Origin: Tigriopus japonicus
Lineage: Eukaryota > Arthropoda > Copepoda > Harpacticoida > Harpacticidae
Direction of reading: 5' to 3'
Assembly: GCA_010645155.1 (NCBI GenBank)
Contig: JAAGOF010000070.1
Location: 1,343,928 to 1,407,927, forward strand
Length of the DNA stretch: 64,000 bases
In this document: one piece after another, positions 56,701 to 63,431 of the stretch
How positions within the stretch are numbered: position 1 is the first letter of the stretch
How the letters are laid out: each line of letters opens with the position of its first letter
Notes under the pieces: generated by a model
The model's database searches: none
What the model saw: the letters and a program-made list of their open reading frames with translations, nothing else
Told to the model about the DNA's origin: nothing
Translations under genes and position numbers: made by a program

Positions 56701-57119
56701 NNNNNNNNNNNNNNNNNNNNNNNNNNNNNNNNNNNNNNNNNNNNNNNNNNNNNNNNNNNNNNNNNNNNNNNNNNNNNNNNNNNNNNNNNNNNNNNNNNNN
56801 NNGAATGCTCTGAAGTGACGTCACGGGTAATGTTCGTCATGATGGTTAATGTATTTAGATGATTCTGATGTCATTCACTTTCGATTTCAGTCTCAGGTTT
56901 GTATTCGGCGTTTAGGCCGACCCTCTTATTTTCCTTTAAGAGCATATTCTAGGCAAAATACGCCTTAAGAAAACAATTATCACGATACGTACGTCTAGAG
57001 TTTACGCACGTCACGTTGTTGGTACATTAGATTCTGCATTCATATCTCACCTCAATGACCCTTTCTTTCTTTTTCGCTTCGGTTTTCTTGCTCGGCCCTG
57101 GGGCTTTTTTGGGTGGCAT
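32642..57119 (-). CDS. ZC3H15: ZC3H15/DFRP1, CCCH zinc-finger DRG1-binding protein, seven exons over 24.5 kb
   Basis: Spliced gene encoding 391 aa (human about 426). Exons in transcript order are 57119-57051, 56224-56008, 42884-42649, 39526-39404, 38807-38541, 33319-33160 and 32745-32642. Every junction is GT/AG with compatible phase. The protein (DFRP1) binds and stabilises the translation-associated GTPase DRG1 in the cytoplasm. Domains: a Lys-rich N-terminus ([12 protein letters not shown]); a charged coiled-coil-like segment (about 45-85); CCCH finger 1 with C104, C112, C118 and H122; finger 2 with C176, C194, C201 and H205 around the conserved ENNKYGWFW; the DFRP region in exon 5 ([39 protein letters not shown]); and an acidic C-terminus ([17 protein letters not shown]). 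Introns are 826, 13123, 3122, 596, 5221 and 414 bp and are full of TEs; intron 1 contains an assembly gap. The exon 6 donor could be at 33159 or six bases downstream at 33153, which would add two residues. No lesion is visible, so the gene looks functional. Confidence 0.95.
33160..33319 (-). CDS. ZC3H15: ZC3H15 exon 6 (acidic linker)
   Basis: The acceptor ends TTATTTAG before 33319. Two donor choices keep the frame: GTATAG at 33159 or GTATAT at 33153. Encodes residues 305-357, acidic and poorly conserved, as in other DFRP1 proteins. The exon is supported mainly by phase and by the exon 7 match that follows. Confidence 0.82.
33502..34455. mobile_element. hAT-like element (AGGGGTGC family) carrying repeat X
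   Basis: Starts CTAGGGGTGCATATTTCTGG and has the family's GGCAAATAAAACATGCC. It is interrupted at about 33857-34395 by repeat X and resumes with TTGCCCAAAAATGGCAAATA. The right terminus is missing: a CTAGAGCGCTATAATAAAA sequence follows. Lies in ZC3H15 intron 5. Confidence 0.6.
33857..34375 (+). repeat. Repeat X, copy 1
   Basis: About 520 bp nearly identical to the reverse complement of 37342-37862. It contains a 79-codon frame beginning [11 protein letters not shown] that is also open in the second copy, but nearly all codon differences change the amino acid, so the frame is probably not conserved as protein. Confidence 0.75.
34463..34482. repeat. Half copy of palindromic CTAGAGCGC sequence
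   Basis: Contains CTAGAGCGCTATAATAAAA, the left half of the perfect palindrome at 53339-53376. Confidence 0.7.
34786..35031 (-). mobile_element. tRNA-derived SINE (SINE-D), copy 1
   Basis: On the minus strand: GGAGACGTGGTGTCGTGGTT head with box A TGGTTAGCGCAGT and box B GGTTCGATTCTCC. The body ends CTTAGCACCAACAATCC followed by a run of A (14 T on the plus strand at 34783-34796). Same family as 43397-43630. In ZC3H15 intron 5. Confidence 0.82.
35385..35928. mobile_element. Non-autonomous hAT-type element (GGTGTCGGTGTC-rich)
   Basis: 544 bp with ends TAGGGGTGGG and the inverse of TAGGGATGGG. The flanking 8-bp repeats GGTTGAAG (35377-35384) and GGCTGAAG (35929-35936) match at 7 of 8. Both ends are rich in GGTGTCGGTGTC, in line with hAT subterminal transposase-binding repeats. 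No transposase. Confidence 0.78.
36610..37020. repeat. Diverged direct duplication ending in GCACACCCTGTA
   Basis: About 110 bp (36640-36745) recur at about 36905-37018, each ending TTTAGC(A/G)CACCCTGTA, which resembles a Tc1-like terminus. Low identity; class not settled. Confidence 0.4.
37135..37280. repeat. Foldback element, 146 bp
   Basis: Arms of about 50-60 bp read AAGGCTCGGA inward from both sides and share GGAGCAGAA and CCAGACGTT. Loop of about 30 bp. Noncoding, in ZC3H15 intron 5. Confidence 0.75.
37342..37862 (-). repeat. Repeat X, copy 2 (inverted)
   Basis: Inverse copy of 33857-34375, same limits (ATGGGAGTGATT at one end and TTCCCGCCA at the other). Confidence 0.75.
37863..38540. 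other. Proximal intron 5 of ZC3H15, nothing recognised
   Basis: AT-rich, with no TE signature beyond repeat X next to it. Confidence 0.35.
38541..38807 (-). CDS. ZC3H15: ZC3H15 exon 5 (DRG1-binding DFRP region)
   Basis: The acceptor ends TTTCTAG before 38807 and the donor GTAAGA starts at 38540. Exactly 89 codons, residues 216-304. It contains the DFRP-type segment with the [18 protein letters not shown] and [11 protein letters not shown] blocks. Confidence 0.94.
39404..39526 (-). CDS. ZC3H15: ZC3H15 exon 4 (second CCCH finger)
   Basis: The acceptor ends CTTTCAG before 39526 and the donor GTAATT starts at 39403. Exactly 41 codons, residues 175-215. It carries the second finger (C176, C194, C201, H205) and the family signature [12 protein letters not shown] with [11 protein letters not shown]. 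Confidence 0.95.
40080..40760 (+). pseudogene. Tc1/mariner-like transposase N-terminal fragment
   Basis: A possible terminus (ACGGTCCGCCATAAATCC) at about 40071 is followed by a frame from ATG 40423: [20 protein letters not shown], then [20 protein letters not shown] with helix-turn-helix character. It is stopped at 40567-40569 but readable on to [20 protein letters not shown]. The pattern suits a Tc1-like DNA-binding region. No catalytic domain. In ZC3H15 intron 3. Confidence 0.5.
41089..41660. mobile_element. hAT-like element (AGGGGTGC family), 572 bp
   Basis: Inserted in a LINE, with CATCATAA (41081-41088) and GATCATAA (41661-41668) matching at 7 of 8. The ends are CTAGGGGTGCCAATTTC and the inverse of a segment containing AGGGGTGCAGATTTCTGG, but the right end has extra bases outside the TIR. 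It contains five tandem 30-bp units. No transposase. Confidence 0.72.
41213..41363. repeat. 30-bp tandem repeat, five copies
   Basis: Unit AAATTTGTCGGTTTTTGGGC followed by AATTAAATGC, nearly identical copies. Single-unit relatives near 33815-33855 show that the array arose inside this hAT family. Confidence 0.9.
42113..42648. other. Intron 3 of ZC3H15, distal part
   Basis: Only a short direct repeat (TAGTTACCGTATAA, near 42337 and 42398) is visible. Confidence 0.4.
42649..42884 (-). CDS. ZC3H15: ZC3H15 exon 3 (first CCCH finger)
   Basis: The acceptor ends GCTTTAG before 42884 and the donor GTAAGT starts at 42648. It encodes residues 96-174. The first zinc finger is C104-x7-C112-x5-C118-x3-H122, followed by the [15 protein letters not shown] segment. 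Confidence 0.95.
43397..43630 (+). mobile_element. tRNA-derived SINE (SINE-D), copy 2
   Basis: GGAGACGTGGTGTCGTGGTT head with box A TGGTTAGCGCAGT (43412-43424) and box B GGTTCGATTCTCC (43448-43460). The body matches 35031-34786. In ZC3H15 intron 2. Confidence 0.82.
43817..44903. mobile_element. TIR element with nested relative
   Basis: Ends CAGAGGTGAGTTTTTTGAA and the inverse of CTGAGGTCAGTTTTTTGAA; similarity continues for about 35 bp. A second pair with the same GAGGTGAGTTT ends lies inside (44097-44710), so one relative is nested in the other. No target duplication or ORF resolved. Confidence 0.6.
45442..45820 (+). pseudogene. LINE ORF2 C-terminal fragment, second family
   Basis: Reads [19 protein letters not shown], then [18 protein letters not shown], frameshift near 45600, [10 protein letters not shown] and [20 protein letters not shown]. 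The pattern is that of the post-RT region of non-LTR retrotransposons. Truncated at both ends. Confidence 0.45.
46012..47303 (-). pseudogene. LINE RT and C-terminal fragment, third family
   Basis: From 47303 downward the minus strand reads [12 protein letters not shown] (catalytic Asp pair), [13 protein letters not shown], then 47145-46921 [20 protein letters not shown] and [15 protein letters not shown], and finally 46401-46012 [13 protein letters not shown] and [16 protein letters not shown]. The order matches the RT palm to tail of arthropod LINEs. Many frameshifts; about 500 bp of unrelated DNA between 46402 and 46920. Confidence 0.65.
47288..47815 (-). other. Unidentified 175-codon reading frame
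   Basis: Open from ATG 47815 to a stop at 47288, overlapping the LINE RT motif in another frame at its end. It begins [20 protein letters not shown], has a hydrophobic stretch ([18 protein letters not shown]) and a basic C-terminal half. No family recognised; may be chance or a LINE-derived frame. Confidence 0.25.
48225..48830 (+). mobile_element. Fragment of TAGGGACAGGA / GACGAATAAA family
   Basis: Starts TAGGGACAGGAAGTTAAGAC and aligns with 54275-54960 (shared CTATACTTAAAATCAGATTT and TGCAAAACCGCAACTGACAA). The right terminus is missing. Confidence 0.65.
48831..49667. other. Intronic DNA with poly-A tract
   Basis: A-rich tract at about 49170-49210 and a partial copy of the 29117-29403 foldback end near 49515. 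Otherwise unassigned. Confidence 0.4.
49668..50230 (+). repeat. Interspersed repeat family Y, complete copy
   Basis: About 560 bp. Its two halves match 26847-27100 and 30780-31030 respectively, so this is the fullest copy. Starts AGGGACGGACAAATAATG. No ORF. Confidence 0.65.
50235..50928 (+). mobile_element. Internally deleted mariner element with long TIRs
   Basis: 694 bp with TA on both sides (50233-50234 and 50929-50930). Terminal inverted repeats of about 160 bp start CTAAGTGGAGTGAAAAGTAA on the left and CTAGGTGGGTTGAAAAGTAA inward from the right. It contains an N-terminal transposase remnant but no room for the catalytic domain. Confidence 0.85.
50414..50665 (+). pseudogene. Mariner transposase N-terminal remnant
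   Basis: From ATG 50414 it reads [19 protein letters not shown], then APSDHTIKY and a TAG at 50546-50548, then [10 protein letters not shown] and [15 protein letters not shown]. This is the mariner HTH pair (family pattern H-x-F-L..K.A.EA, T.KYW...F..G). The stop sits where the family has an invariant Trp, so it fits a TGG to TAG change. Confidence 0.75.
50931..51930. other. Intronic DNA, nothing recognised apart from a TATA-like block
   Basis: Near 51645-51660 is GTGTATATATAAAGG, followed by a GC-richer stretch. It resembles promoter or LTR sequence but has no partner. Poly-T run at 51778-51790. Confidence 0.3.
51931..52240 (-). repeat. LTR-like repeat, copy B (probable solo LTR)
   Basis: Same orientation as and about 310 bp similar to 10938-11260 (shared TACGAACTCGCGGAATTTCT and CAAGCGGGTCCAGCCAAGT). 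No PBS or coding region next to it. In ZC3H15 intron 2. Confidence 0.6.
52241..53338. other. Intronic DNA with an 80-codon unidentified frame
   Basis: A plus-strand frame at 52477-52719 begins [14 protein letters not shown] but resembles nothing I know. The remainder is unassigned. Confidence 0.3.
53339..53376. repeat. Perfect 38-bp palindrome
   Basis: CTAGAGCGCTATAATAAAA followed immediately by its exact reverse complement, with no spacer. GTGAA flanks both sides (one base offset on the left), suggestive of a short target duplication. Confidence 0.95.
53716..53972. repeat. 23-bp satellite, eleven copies
   Basis: Unit CATCTTTCTTATCCTCATTT plus TTT. One copy carries a 4-bp insertion (near 53785), and the last copies change TATCC to AACC. 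No spacers distinct from repeats, so it is not a CRISPR. On the ZC3H15 transcript strand it is a purine-rich GA tract. Confidence 0.95.
54275..55301. mobile_element. hAT-type element (TAGGGACAGGA family), full copy
   Basis: 1027 bp with a perfect 8-bp target duplication GTCATCAG (54267-54274 and 55302-55309). The ends read TGGGGGAGGAAGTTTAGACG and, from the right, TAGGGACAGGAACTTTAGAC. Both flanks are made of GACGAAAAAAGACGAATAAA-like repeats. No transposase ORF. Confidence 0.85.
55024..55195. repeat. 32-bp tandem repeat inside hAT-type element
   Basis: About five copies of TTAGACGAGAAAAGACTAAA plus AAAATTGCCCGA; the only differences are A-run lengths. Confidence 0.88.
55302..56007. other. 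Intron 2 of ZC3H15, proximal part
   Basis: No TE or gene recognised between the hAT-type element and exon 2. Confidence 0.4.
56008..56224 (-). CDS. ZC3H15: ZC3H15 exon 2
   Basis: The acceptor ends TTTTTAG before 56224 and the donor GTAAGA starts at 56007. It encodes residues 24-95 plus one base. It starts [15 protein letters not shown] and ends in a Glu/Lys/Arg-rich, probably coiled-coil segment and [13 protein letters not shown]. Confidence 0.94.
56628..56802. other. Assembly gap (N) in ZC3H15 intron 1
   Basis: 175 undetermined bases; reading frames across it are meaningless. Confidence 1.
57051..57119 (-). CDS. ZC3H15: ZC3H15 exon 1 (start codon)
   Basis: ATG is at 57119-57117 and the donor GTGAGA starts at 57050. 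It encodes 23 residues, a Lys/Pro-rich start typical of DFRP1 ending ERVIE and followed in exon 2 by [11 protein letters not shown]. Confidence 0.9.
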
Positions 57120-57340
57120 GGCTTCGATATGTCCACAACACGATCCACAGGACGTTGCTAATTTCTAACCCAAACGAGCAGTGTTTTGGACACGCCAAGG
57201 GAAATGCTCAGGATCAGCGGCACTCTACACCAGCGATGCCACTTCACGGAGAAAGCCTGCGGCCATATTTCAGACCCGAAGTGGTCTTTTGGCAGCTAAA
57301 AATGATAATAGGTGCCACTTTGTAGTCTTTTGGTTCTAAT
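57120..57340 (-). promoter_or_regulatory. Probable 5'UTR/promoter flank of ZC3H15
   Basis: Unique-looking sequence directly upstream of the ZC3H15 ATG. No TATA box is evident near the expected position, and no TE signature is seen until the repeats that start further upstream. Assigned by position only. Confidence 0.3.
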
Positions 57341-57886
57341 TTCTATGATAATGTTGCAACTATAAATATGAGCTAAACTATTGAGCATGATTTTTCCGAA
57401 GGTATCCAAGTCTTGTGGATTTTTTTTCTTTTTTGGGGGCTGGGGCCAGAGGGTTGATCCTCCTATGGCCAAAAAAGTCAGCCAAAACATCGACCATTTT
57501 TTCAAACGGCAATTTCTTGCCCATTATCACAAAGGCTGACCGATCAAAAAGCTTTGACACTACGGCAGATTCAATGGCAGAAAAAATCATTTTATCATCC
57601 TTTTTCAAATATCATTAGGGGTATTAATGGGTAATTTTGACGTGTTGAAAAACTAGCGTTATACGCAAAAGTTATTTTGGCACTATTCCGTTGCTTTAAG
57701 ATATTTTAGACACCATAATAACCGGAGTCACGAAAAGGTAAAATCTTATGGCTTTGGTCAGAACTTGTCTAAAGGCTTGAAAATAAACTTTTGACTGGAG
57801 GCCACTTTTCTCCCCGCCAGCAACGCTGTTTCGCACACCAGCGTGACTCTTGCAGATCAACAAAATTCATCGAAAAGATTACATGC

Positions 57887-57968
57887 TACTGATGGGACGA
57901 GCCGGGCTTTTAGAGGCTTGAGACCAATAGATGCCAGGCTTGTTTCAAGCCTTCTGGAAGTCAGAAAC
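57887..57968. mobile_element. Left end of an outer hAT-like element, split by a nested insertion
   Basis: Starts TACTGATGGGACGAG, similar to the end of the element at 62402. It continues after the nested element at 61504-61533 (TCAGAATCAAGCCGGCATC). Its right terminus was not found. Confidence 0.6.
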
Positions 57969-58034
57969 TACTGATGTGTTTCGAGTTGGATTTTTGGCAG
58001 AGTTTTGCCATTCTGGTTTTTAGAGTCAAAAATC

Positions 58035-58311
58035 TGACCACAACTAAACTTTTCAATGGAATAGTGTAATCCAGGTTTGTAGCCGCTTTTTTAAATGTTG
58101 CGCTGGGGCCTCGCTCCCAGTTTTTTCCGCCTGTAGTAGCTTGGAAAAAGTGCGAGTGGTTCAGTTAAAAGGTGATTAATCAGACTTGTGTTAAACCTAT
58201 TGTCAAAATGAGAACAGAATTGACTAGGGTAGAGACATATGTAAGTCATCAAACAAACGATCTCAAAATTGGTTGATGAAATGTTGAGTATTTTGGGATC
58301 TAAAACCATGA
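58035..58311. repeat. Left arm of long inverted repeat in composite hAT
   Basis: Pairs with 61290-61043 over about 250 bp with few mismatches; both contain GTAGCCGCTTTTTTAAATGT on one strand. Confidence 0.88.
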
Positions 58312-58440
58312 TCTCCAGTTCTTGACTGCATTCAGTGATGGCAAATGGATGAATGTCGTGCTTCTGCCACCAGGCAAAAATACTTGCAGAAAATGGCAGA
58401 ACTTCATGCAAAAGAGGGAAGACCTTCTCCAACTATTCAA

Positions 58441-59500
58441 CTGAACTTTTTGAGTCCGAACCATTCCTTCTCAAACTAATTTTGGATCTTTAACATAGGA
58501 TGAAATACTGGTGTTTGTACCAAGGTTATTAAGAGGGGCAATGAAAATGATGGAAAAGAGCATACCTAAAATGGAACTTTGTGGGATGAAGAATTTTAAA
58601 TGAAGGTTACAATAATTGCCACCAAAAGGAGCCAAAACAGGGCCAAATTCTCTTGATTGCAAATCTATCCTCAACTTACACTTGTTGCCAAAATTATAGC
58701 TTCCATCTGAAAGTGGATTTCTCTTCATATTTCAAGTCTTTTAGAGCTTAGCTACGATATTATTGTGTTCAAAAATCAAAAAGCCATGTTGAGTAATCAC
58801 AAATTAAGACCAAAGACTAAATGGAAGCACCCACAACCGTTTCTACCTCAAGATGGGACTAATTGTCATTTTCTCTTTGATTGAAGCTTAACTTTAGTTC
58901 ATTAAGAAGGCTTGCTCTGATGGTGAGTTGTTCATTTTGAGAACAAAAGAACGCACCCAAGTAGGATGTGCTGAGGGCATGCTAAGTCATGTGAGAGCCA
59001 TCTAGGTGAAGCAAATGTGTTTTTTAAATTTTTTTCATGCCACTCAATAATCCTTCAGCCTCAGGATTTGCTTCCTTTCACTAATGAAACTTTCAATCCC
59101 ACTCTGGACCTTACCCTGCTTCCCGGTGTTTGAGTTGATGAAGCAAGACCATAAATATGCACCTTATCAAAGGTCATGGTAAAGTTAAGATAAACTACAT
59201 CAACTGGCTGATGACTCAATGTCTCATTGACCAAATGTCAATGAACTGTTCTAATTGTTTATCAATTGGATGATTACTAAAACGTGGTGTCCTGGGGGAA
59301 ATGATATCATAGACTTTCAAACAATCTACAAACTTAGATTTCATGATCTTCTCAAAAAATTGCAGGGCAGGGAAATGTGCCTCTAATTACAAGCAAAAAC
59401 ATATCTCTGCCTTAAAAATGCAACATGAGCTAAATTTAATGCGGAGGAAAATTTGCCCTGATCCAGGATTCAAGAGATTGAGTTGGAGAAACAAGGAACA
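58441..59500 (-). pseudogene. LINE fragment inside composite hAT
   Basis: Minus strand 58728-58471 ends FIAPLNNLGTNTSISSYVKD, and 59480-59040 matches the SYRPIS-DKV region of LINE RT (TTTGATAAGGTGCATATTTA). It is interrupted by repeat R1 at 58600-59010. Heavily mutated. Confidence 0.65.
58600..59010 (+). repeat. Interspersed repeat R1, copy 2
   Basis: Aligned with 708-1120. Here it interrupts a LINE, which shows that R1 is (or was) mobile. Confidence 0.75.
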
Positions 59501-59965
59501 AGAATCTGTCAAATGGCAAGAAATGACAAATTCATCCAAAGCCAAAATTTGCCATCTCTGTTGCTTAAAAGCTCTGTGCGCCCAACTCTCTTCGAAAACA
59601 GAAGCGAACATGTCATGAAACAAAACGTCTAATGTTGAGGACGCACGAACCATTGACTACTTTTTTGAAAGTTTGGAAAGTGTTCAGGTACTTAACAATG
59701 TTTCAAAGATTCCATGAACATCCTCCACATTTTCTACATAACTTATGTGAAGGGGATATCATAATCGAAAATGCATCCATTCCCAAACCTATTTTGTCAG
59801 ATATTTTTTTGCAAAAAAGACGGACAGCTGAAGATCATCACATCTAAATCTAAAAATATCAACGTTTTGTCGTCAATCATTGACCTCTAAAAACAGGGAT
59901 GAGTGGTAATTTTAGAGGGTGGAGGTTTGGGCTAACTTCACTGCCATCATGAACAAGGTCATCTA

Positions 59966-60663
59966 CAGGGTGTACCACTTGAAAACTGGCCTAGGAAAGT
60001 ATATTTAAGTAAAATGTTTTTTTCTTAGAAGCACCTTGTCAATGAAATTCACCTAGTAGAAACAAGCTTATGCCTCTTCTTAATCCATTCTCACTTTCGA
60101 AATGTGTCTTATTCGGGGCAAGATTATGTTAACATTATTAATTTGCAGTAAAAGTTGCTCCCTCCTTCTTGGGATCTCAATCCTTATCCACTTTCCAATT
60201 GTAATGGTTTCCATGAGAGAGAAAATAGTCAGGTGCAGATTTCAAGTTGCTATATGCAGTTTTCAGCCATTTTTTTTATAAGAATGAGAAAAATGAAATC
60301 AAAGATTTAAACTCAAAGAGCCATATTGGGAAAAAATGGACAAATACAAATGACATCAGTTTTGATATACACTAAAATTCAAAATATACAAGCTTATGTC
60401 ATTTCATTTGCTATTTTAAGGTTTCCAGCTATTGTATTAGTCATTTTGAATGTTTCCAAATGCTGTTTGTAGTTCTTTGAAAGCTTCATTTTTTGCCATT
60501 TATTTTCAACCTTTGACATTTGATAATAAAAGCCAATCTTAGTGCCTTTATTGCAATATTGACAACTATATGGACAGATAGAAGGCACCTATGCAGACTG
60601 ATTCCATTGATATATTTTAGGCCATTTTCATTTTCTTTGTTCATTTTAATATGGCACACCCTG
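59966..60663. mobile_element. Possible Tc1-like element with CAGGGTGT ends
   Basis: The ends are CAGGGTGTACCACTTGAAAA and the inverse of CAGGGTGTGCCATATTAAAA. No clear TA duplication and no transposase; the assignment rests on end similarity. Confidence 0.4.
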
Positions 60664-61042
60664 CAGACGCACTTTTTGAGCTCCCTTATTGAGAAGCGAC
60701 TCTCTCTTGTTCATCACGATCACGAAAATTGAAATGTACATACACCTGGCTCGCAACTGCTTGATGCTAATATGTCCAGTCGTACCCCAGAACTATGCAT
60801 CTCCTTGACTTCTAAGTATCAGAAGGCCAAAAAGATGGATCTTACGAGACATGAGATATATATATCACGTAGTATTGGTATCATTAAAGGTCAACTCCTG
60901 CTAAAAATGACCAAAACTGGGTGTTGAGTACTTTCTATTTGACAAAAATAATGGCATGCCTATTCTTCAAGTCAATGATTTGTCGCACAATTCACGAGTG
61001 TACAGTCGGACCCAATCAGTTATAACATTGGCTTGTTTTAGA

Positions 61043-61290
61043 TCCCAAAATACTCAATATTTCATCAACCAATTTTGAGATCGTTTGTTTGATGACTTAC
61101 ATATGTCTCTACCCTAGTCAATTCTGTTCTCATTTTGACAATAGGTTTAACACAAGTCTGATTAATCACCTTTTAACTGAACCACTCGCACTTTTTCCAA
61201 GCTACCACAGGCGGAAAAAACTGGGAGCGAGGCCCCAGCGCAACATTTAAAAAAGCGGCTACAAACCTGGATTACACTGTTCCATAGGCA
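61043..61290. repeat. Right arm of long inverted repeat in composite hAT
   Basis: Inverse of 58311-58060. Followed on the outer side by about 210 bp to the element's terminus. Confidence 0.88.
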
Positions 61291-61533
61291 ATAGACCTTA
61301 TTTGCCATAACATATGGCAGCACTGGCAACTCGAAATCCATTTTTGTAACTATCTGTGAAACTCGAAATCTAACTAGTTCGAGTGTTGCCAATTTGGTCT
61401 CTGATTAGGTCTTTTTTAAAAGTTCAATACAACCTGCCCTTTTTAAGAGCGATAAACTTCCGAGTCAAAACTGGCAGCACTCCTGGTTCGAAACACATCA
61501 CTATCAGAAACTCAGAATCAAGCCGGCATCAAG

Positions 61534-62239
61534 TAGTGATGTGACTTGGGCAAGTAATGAGTCATCACAGACACCCAAGAACAAGTTGTTGACAAGCATT
61601 ACTTGGGCAATACACCAATACACTTGGCAAGCCCAAGGAACATTGGAAGATGCAGTTGCCGGCAGTTGCTCTTTGAAGAGTCAAGATACTTGCAGTGTGA
61701 CTTCGAAGAAAAAAGTGTCAAGTTGCATTTTCGATGATCTTTTGACCTTAATAATATATCAATAAATAGTGGAAGTGATACAAATAATATTTCAATTTGG
61801 ATAGCATTTGCAAAACCATGGTTTTTTTTTGTTTCGGTTCTAGGCCACACATGAATGCACTTTTGAGGCTAATCAAGACCGAGATTTAGAAGTCACACTT
61901 CCAGAACAATCTCGTTTACTCAGAGTTGCCGGCATGAAAAAGTAAAATGCCAAATCTTTTTTTAGTATTCTCGAAATCTTCTGTATTTCCCCATGTGAGA
62001 GAATAGAAGTGTAATTTTCTTAAAAATACATCCTTTCAAAGGTATGGGCCCTATTTAGCTGAATCAGCCTGGTTTAGTGAAATTCGGATGGCAAGTTTAT
62101 TCTTCGTTCATGGCAAATTTGGCTAACCTGTTAGCTGGGAAAAGTACTTGTACAAACACCCAAGCTATGCCAAGCTTCAGCAAGCCCAAGCACTGTGCCA
62201 GTACAGCTTGCCCAATCTCTTGTTTGCCCCCCATCACTA
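61534..62239. mobile_element. Non-autonomous hAT-type element, 706 bp
   Basis: A perfect 8-bp target duplication GCATCAAG (61526-61533 and 62240-62247). The ends are TAGTGATGTGACTTGGGC and, from the right, TAGTGATGGGGGGCAAAC. ACTTGGGCAAG-type repeats occur near both ends. No transposase. Confidence 0.87.
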
Positions 62240-62401
62240 GCATCAAGCATTTCATGTCGAAGAACAACTTCAGAAGAGCAGGAAAAGTGCCCAAAATGAG
62301 CTCTTCCATAATTTCCTAAACTGATGCATTCTAATATTTTTCATTGTTCTAAAGTTGTTTGAAATGCATTTTGGAATCCAAATAATTTCTCGCATGCAAA
62401 G

Positions 62402-63281
62402 TAGTGATGGGACGAGACGGTATCTCCAATACACGAGACCAACTGATGCCGGTCTCAATTAATACATCTTAGAAGCTGGCATCAAGACGGTATCAAGTCT
62501 TACGAACGAAATGACAGCCACAAAAGGTGCCCGCCACAGATTGAACCTATTTGTGTTCAAAAATTTTGTTGAAGCGTGTAATCAAAATCTAACTCTCTTT
62601 TGAGGTATGTGTTTTGCATGGAGACAATTGACCTTTATTGACGCCGTATCAAGTAGCTTTTTTCACTGAAATGGTCTGTTTCAATATGGTTCCTTTGATA
62701 TTCAAGTCTTAGCTGCTAGTCACACTTCTTAGCCAGGTTGACTAGAATGTGGTAATGATGTCGTGATTTGCCACCTGATTTCAATGTTGATGGGCTTTTG
62801 CATATGGAAATTTCAAATAATAACTCGGCACTAATGATTGAAATAAAATCTTGTGTTGCAATGTAATAACATAAGCAGTCGTTAAATGAAATATTCTCCG
62901 GCAATTTGGGGATACAACGTAAGTTTTTGTGTTGATAAATAAGATTTCACGTCACACTTTCAGCGGTCCTTCAGGTATTTTTGATCAAAACTCTGAAGCC
63001 ACAATGTTGTGCGAAGATGTGGAATAAACAAGATGTTCCTTTTTTTTAAATTAATATTGTTCACGTTTAAAGCAAGGGAAAAATAAATCTAGATATATCG
63101 TGCCTTCAGATTTAAACCAATCGAACACCATGGAGAAAAGGCAAAACATAATTTGAGCAATTTTGGCAGCACTTCGCATGTCTCACTTGGTCTCAAGTCG
63201 GAATCAAGACCAGCGAGACTTTCATTGTATTGGTCTCGTCTCATACTGTATGAGACATTGCTGGTATCGGCCCCATCAGTA
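62402..63281. mobile_element. Non-autonomous hAT-type element, 880 bp
   Basis: A perfect 8-bp target duplication ATGCAAAG (62394-62401 and 63282-63289). The ends are TAGTGATGGGACGAGAC and, from the right, TACTGATGGGGCCGATAC. Subterminal GAGAC and GGTATCAAG repeats. No transposase. Confidence 0.88.
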
Positions 63282-63431
63282 ATGCAAAGTAATGCAAATG
63301 GCCTGTTTGAATTGATCCCCATCCATTGTTTGAAAATTTTCAATTTTCAAACATTTCACATTGGAAGGTTTCCAATGTTGTCATCCAAATTGATTTTACG
63401 ATAAAAATCCATGGCAGCCCATATCAAATAA

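Larger units (their letters stand above)
57969..61503. mobile_element. Composite hAT-type element, 3.5 kb
   Basis: A perfect 8-bp target duplication TCAGAAAC (57961-57968 and 61504-61511). The ends read TACTGATGTGTTTCGA and TAGTGATGTGTTTCGA inward. Long inverted arms (58035-58311 and 61043-61290) are nearly identical. The interior holds a LINE fragment, repeat R1 and a possible Tc1-like element; no transposase. The outer sequence is itself hAT-like. Confidence 0.85.

Noticed and set aside
57415..57618. Short ORFs upstream of ZC3H15 on both strands
   Set aside because: No recognisable domain; the two strands give ORFs of similar length in low-complexity T/G-rich sequence.
58331..59565. hAT element with CAGTGATGGCA ends inside the composite element
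   Set aside because: End-like sequences occur at 58331 and 59563, but flanking 8-mers (ACTGCATT and TTGCTTAA) do not match and the spacing cuts other repeats.
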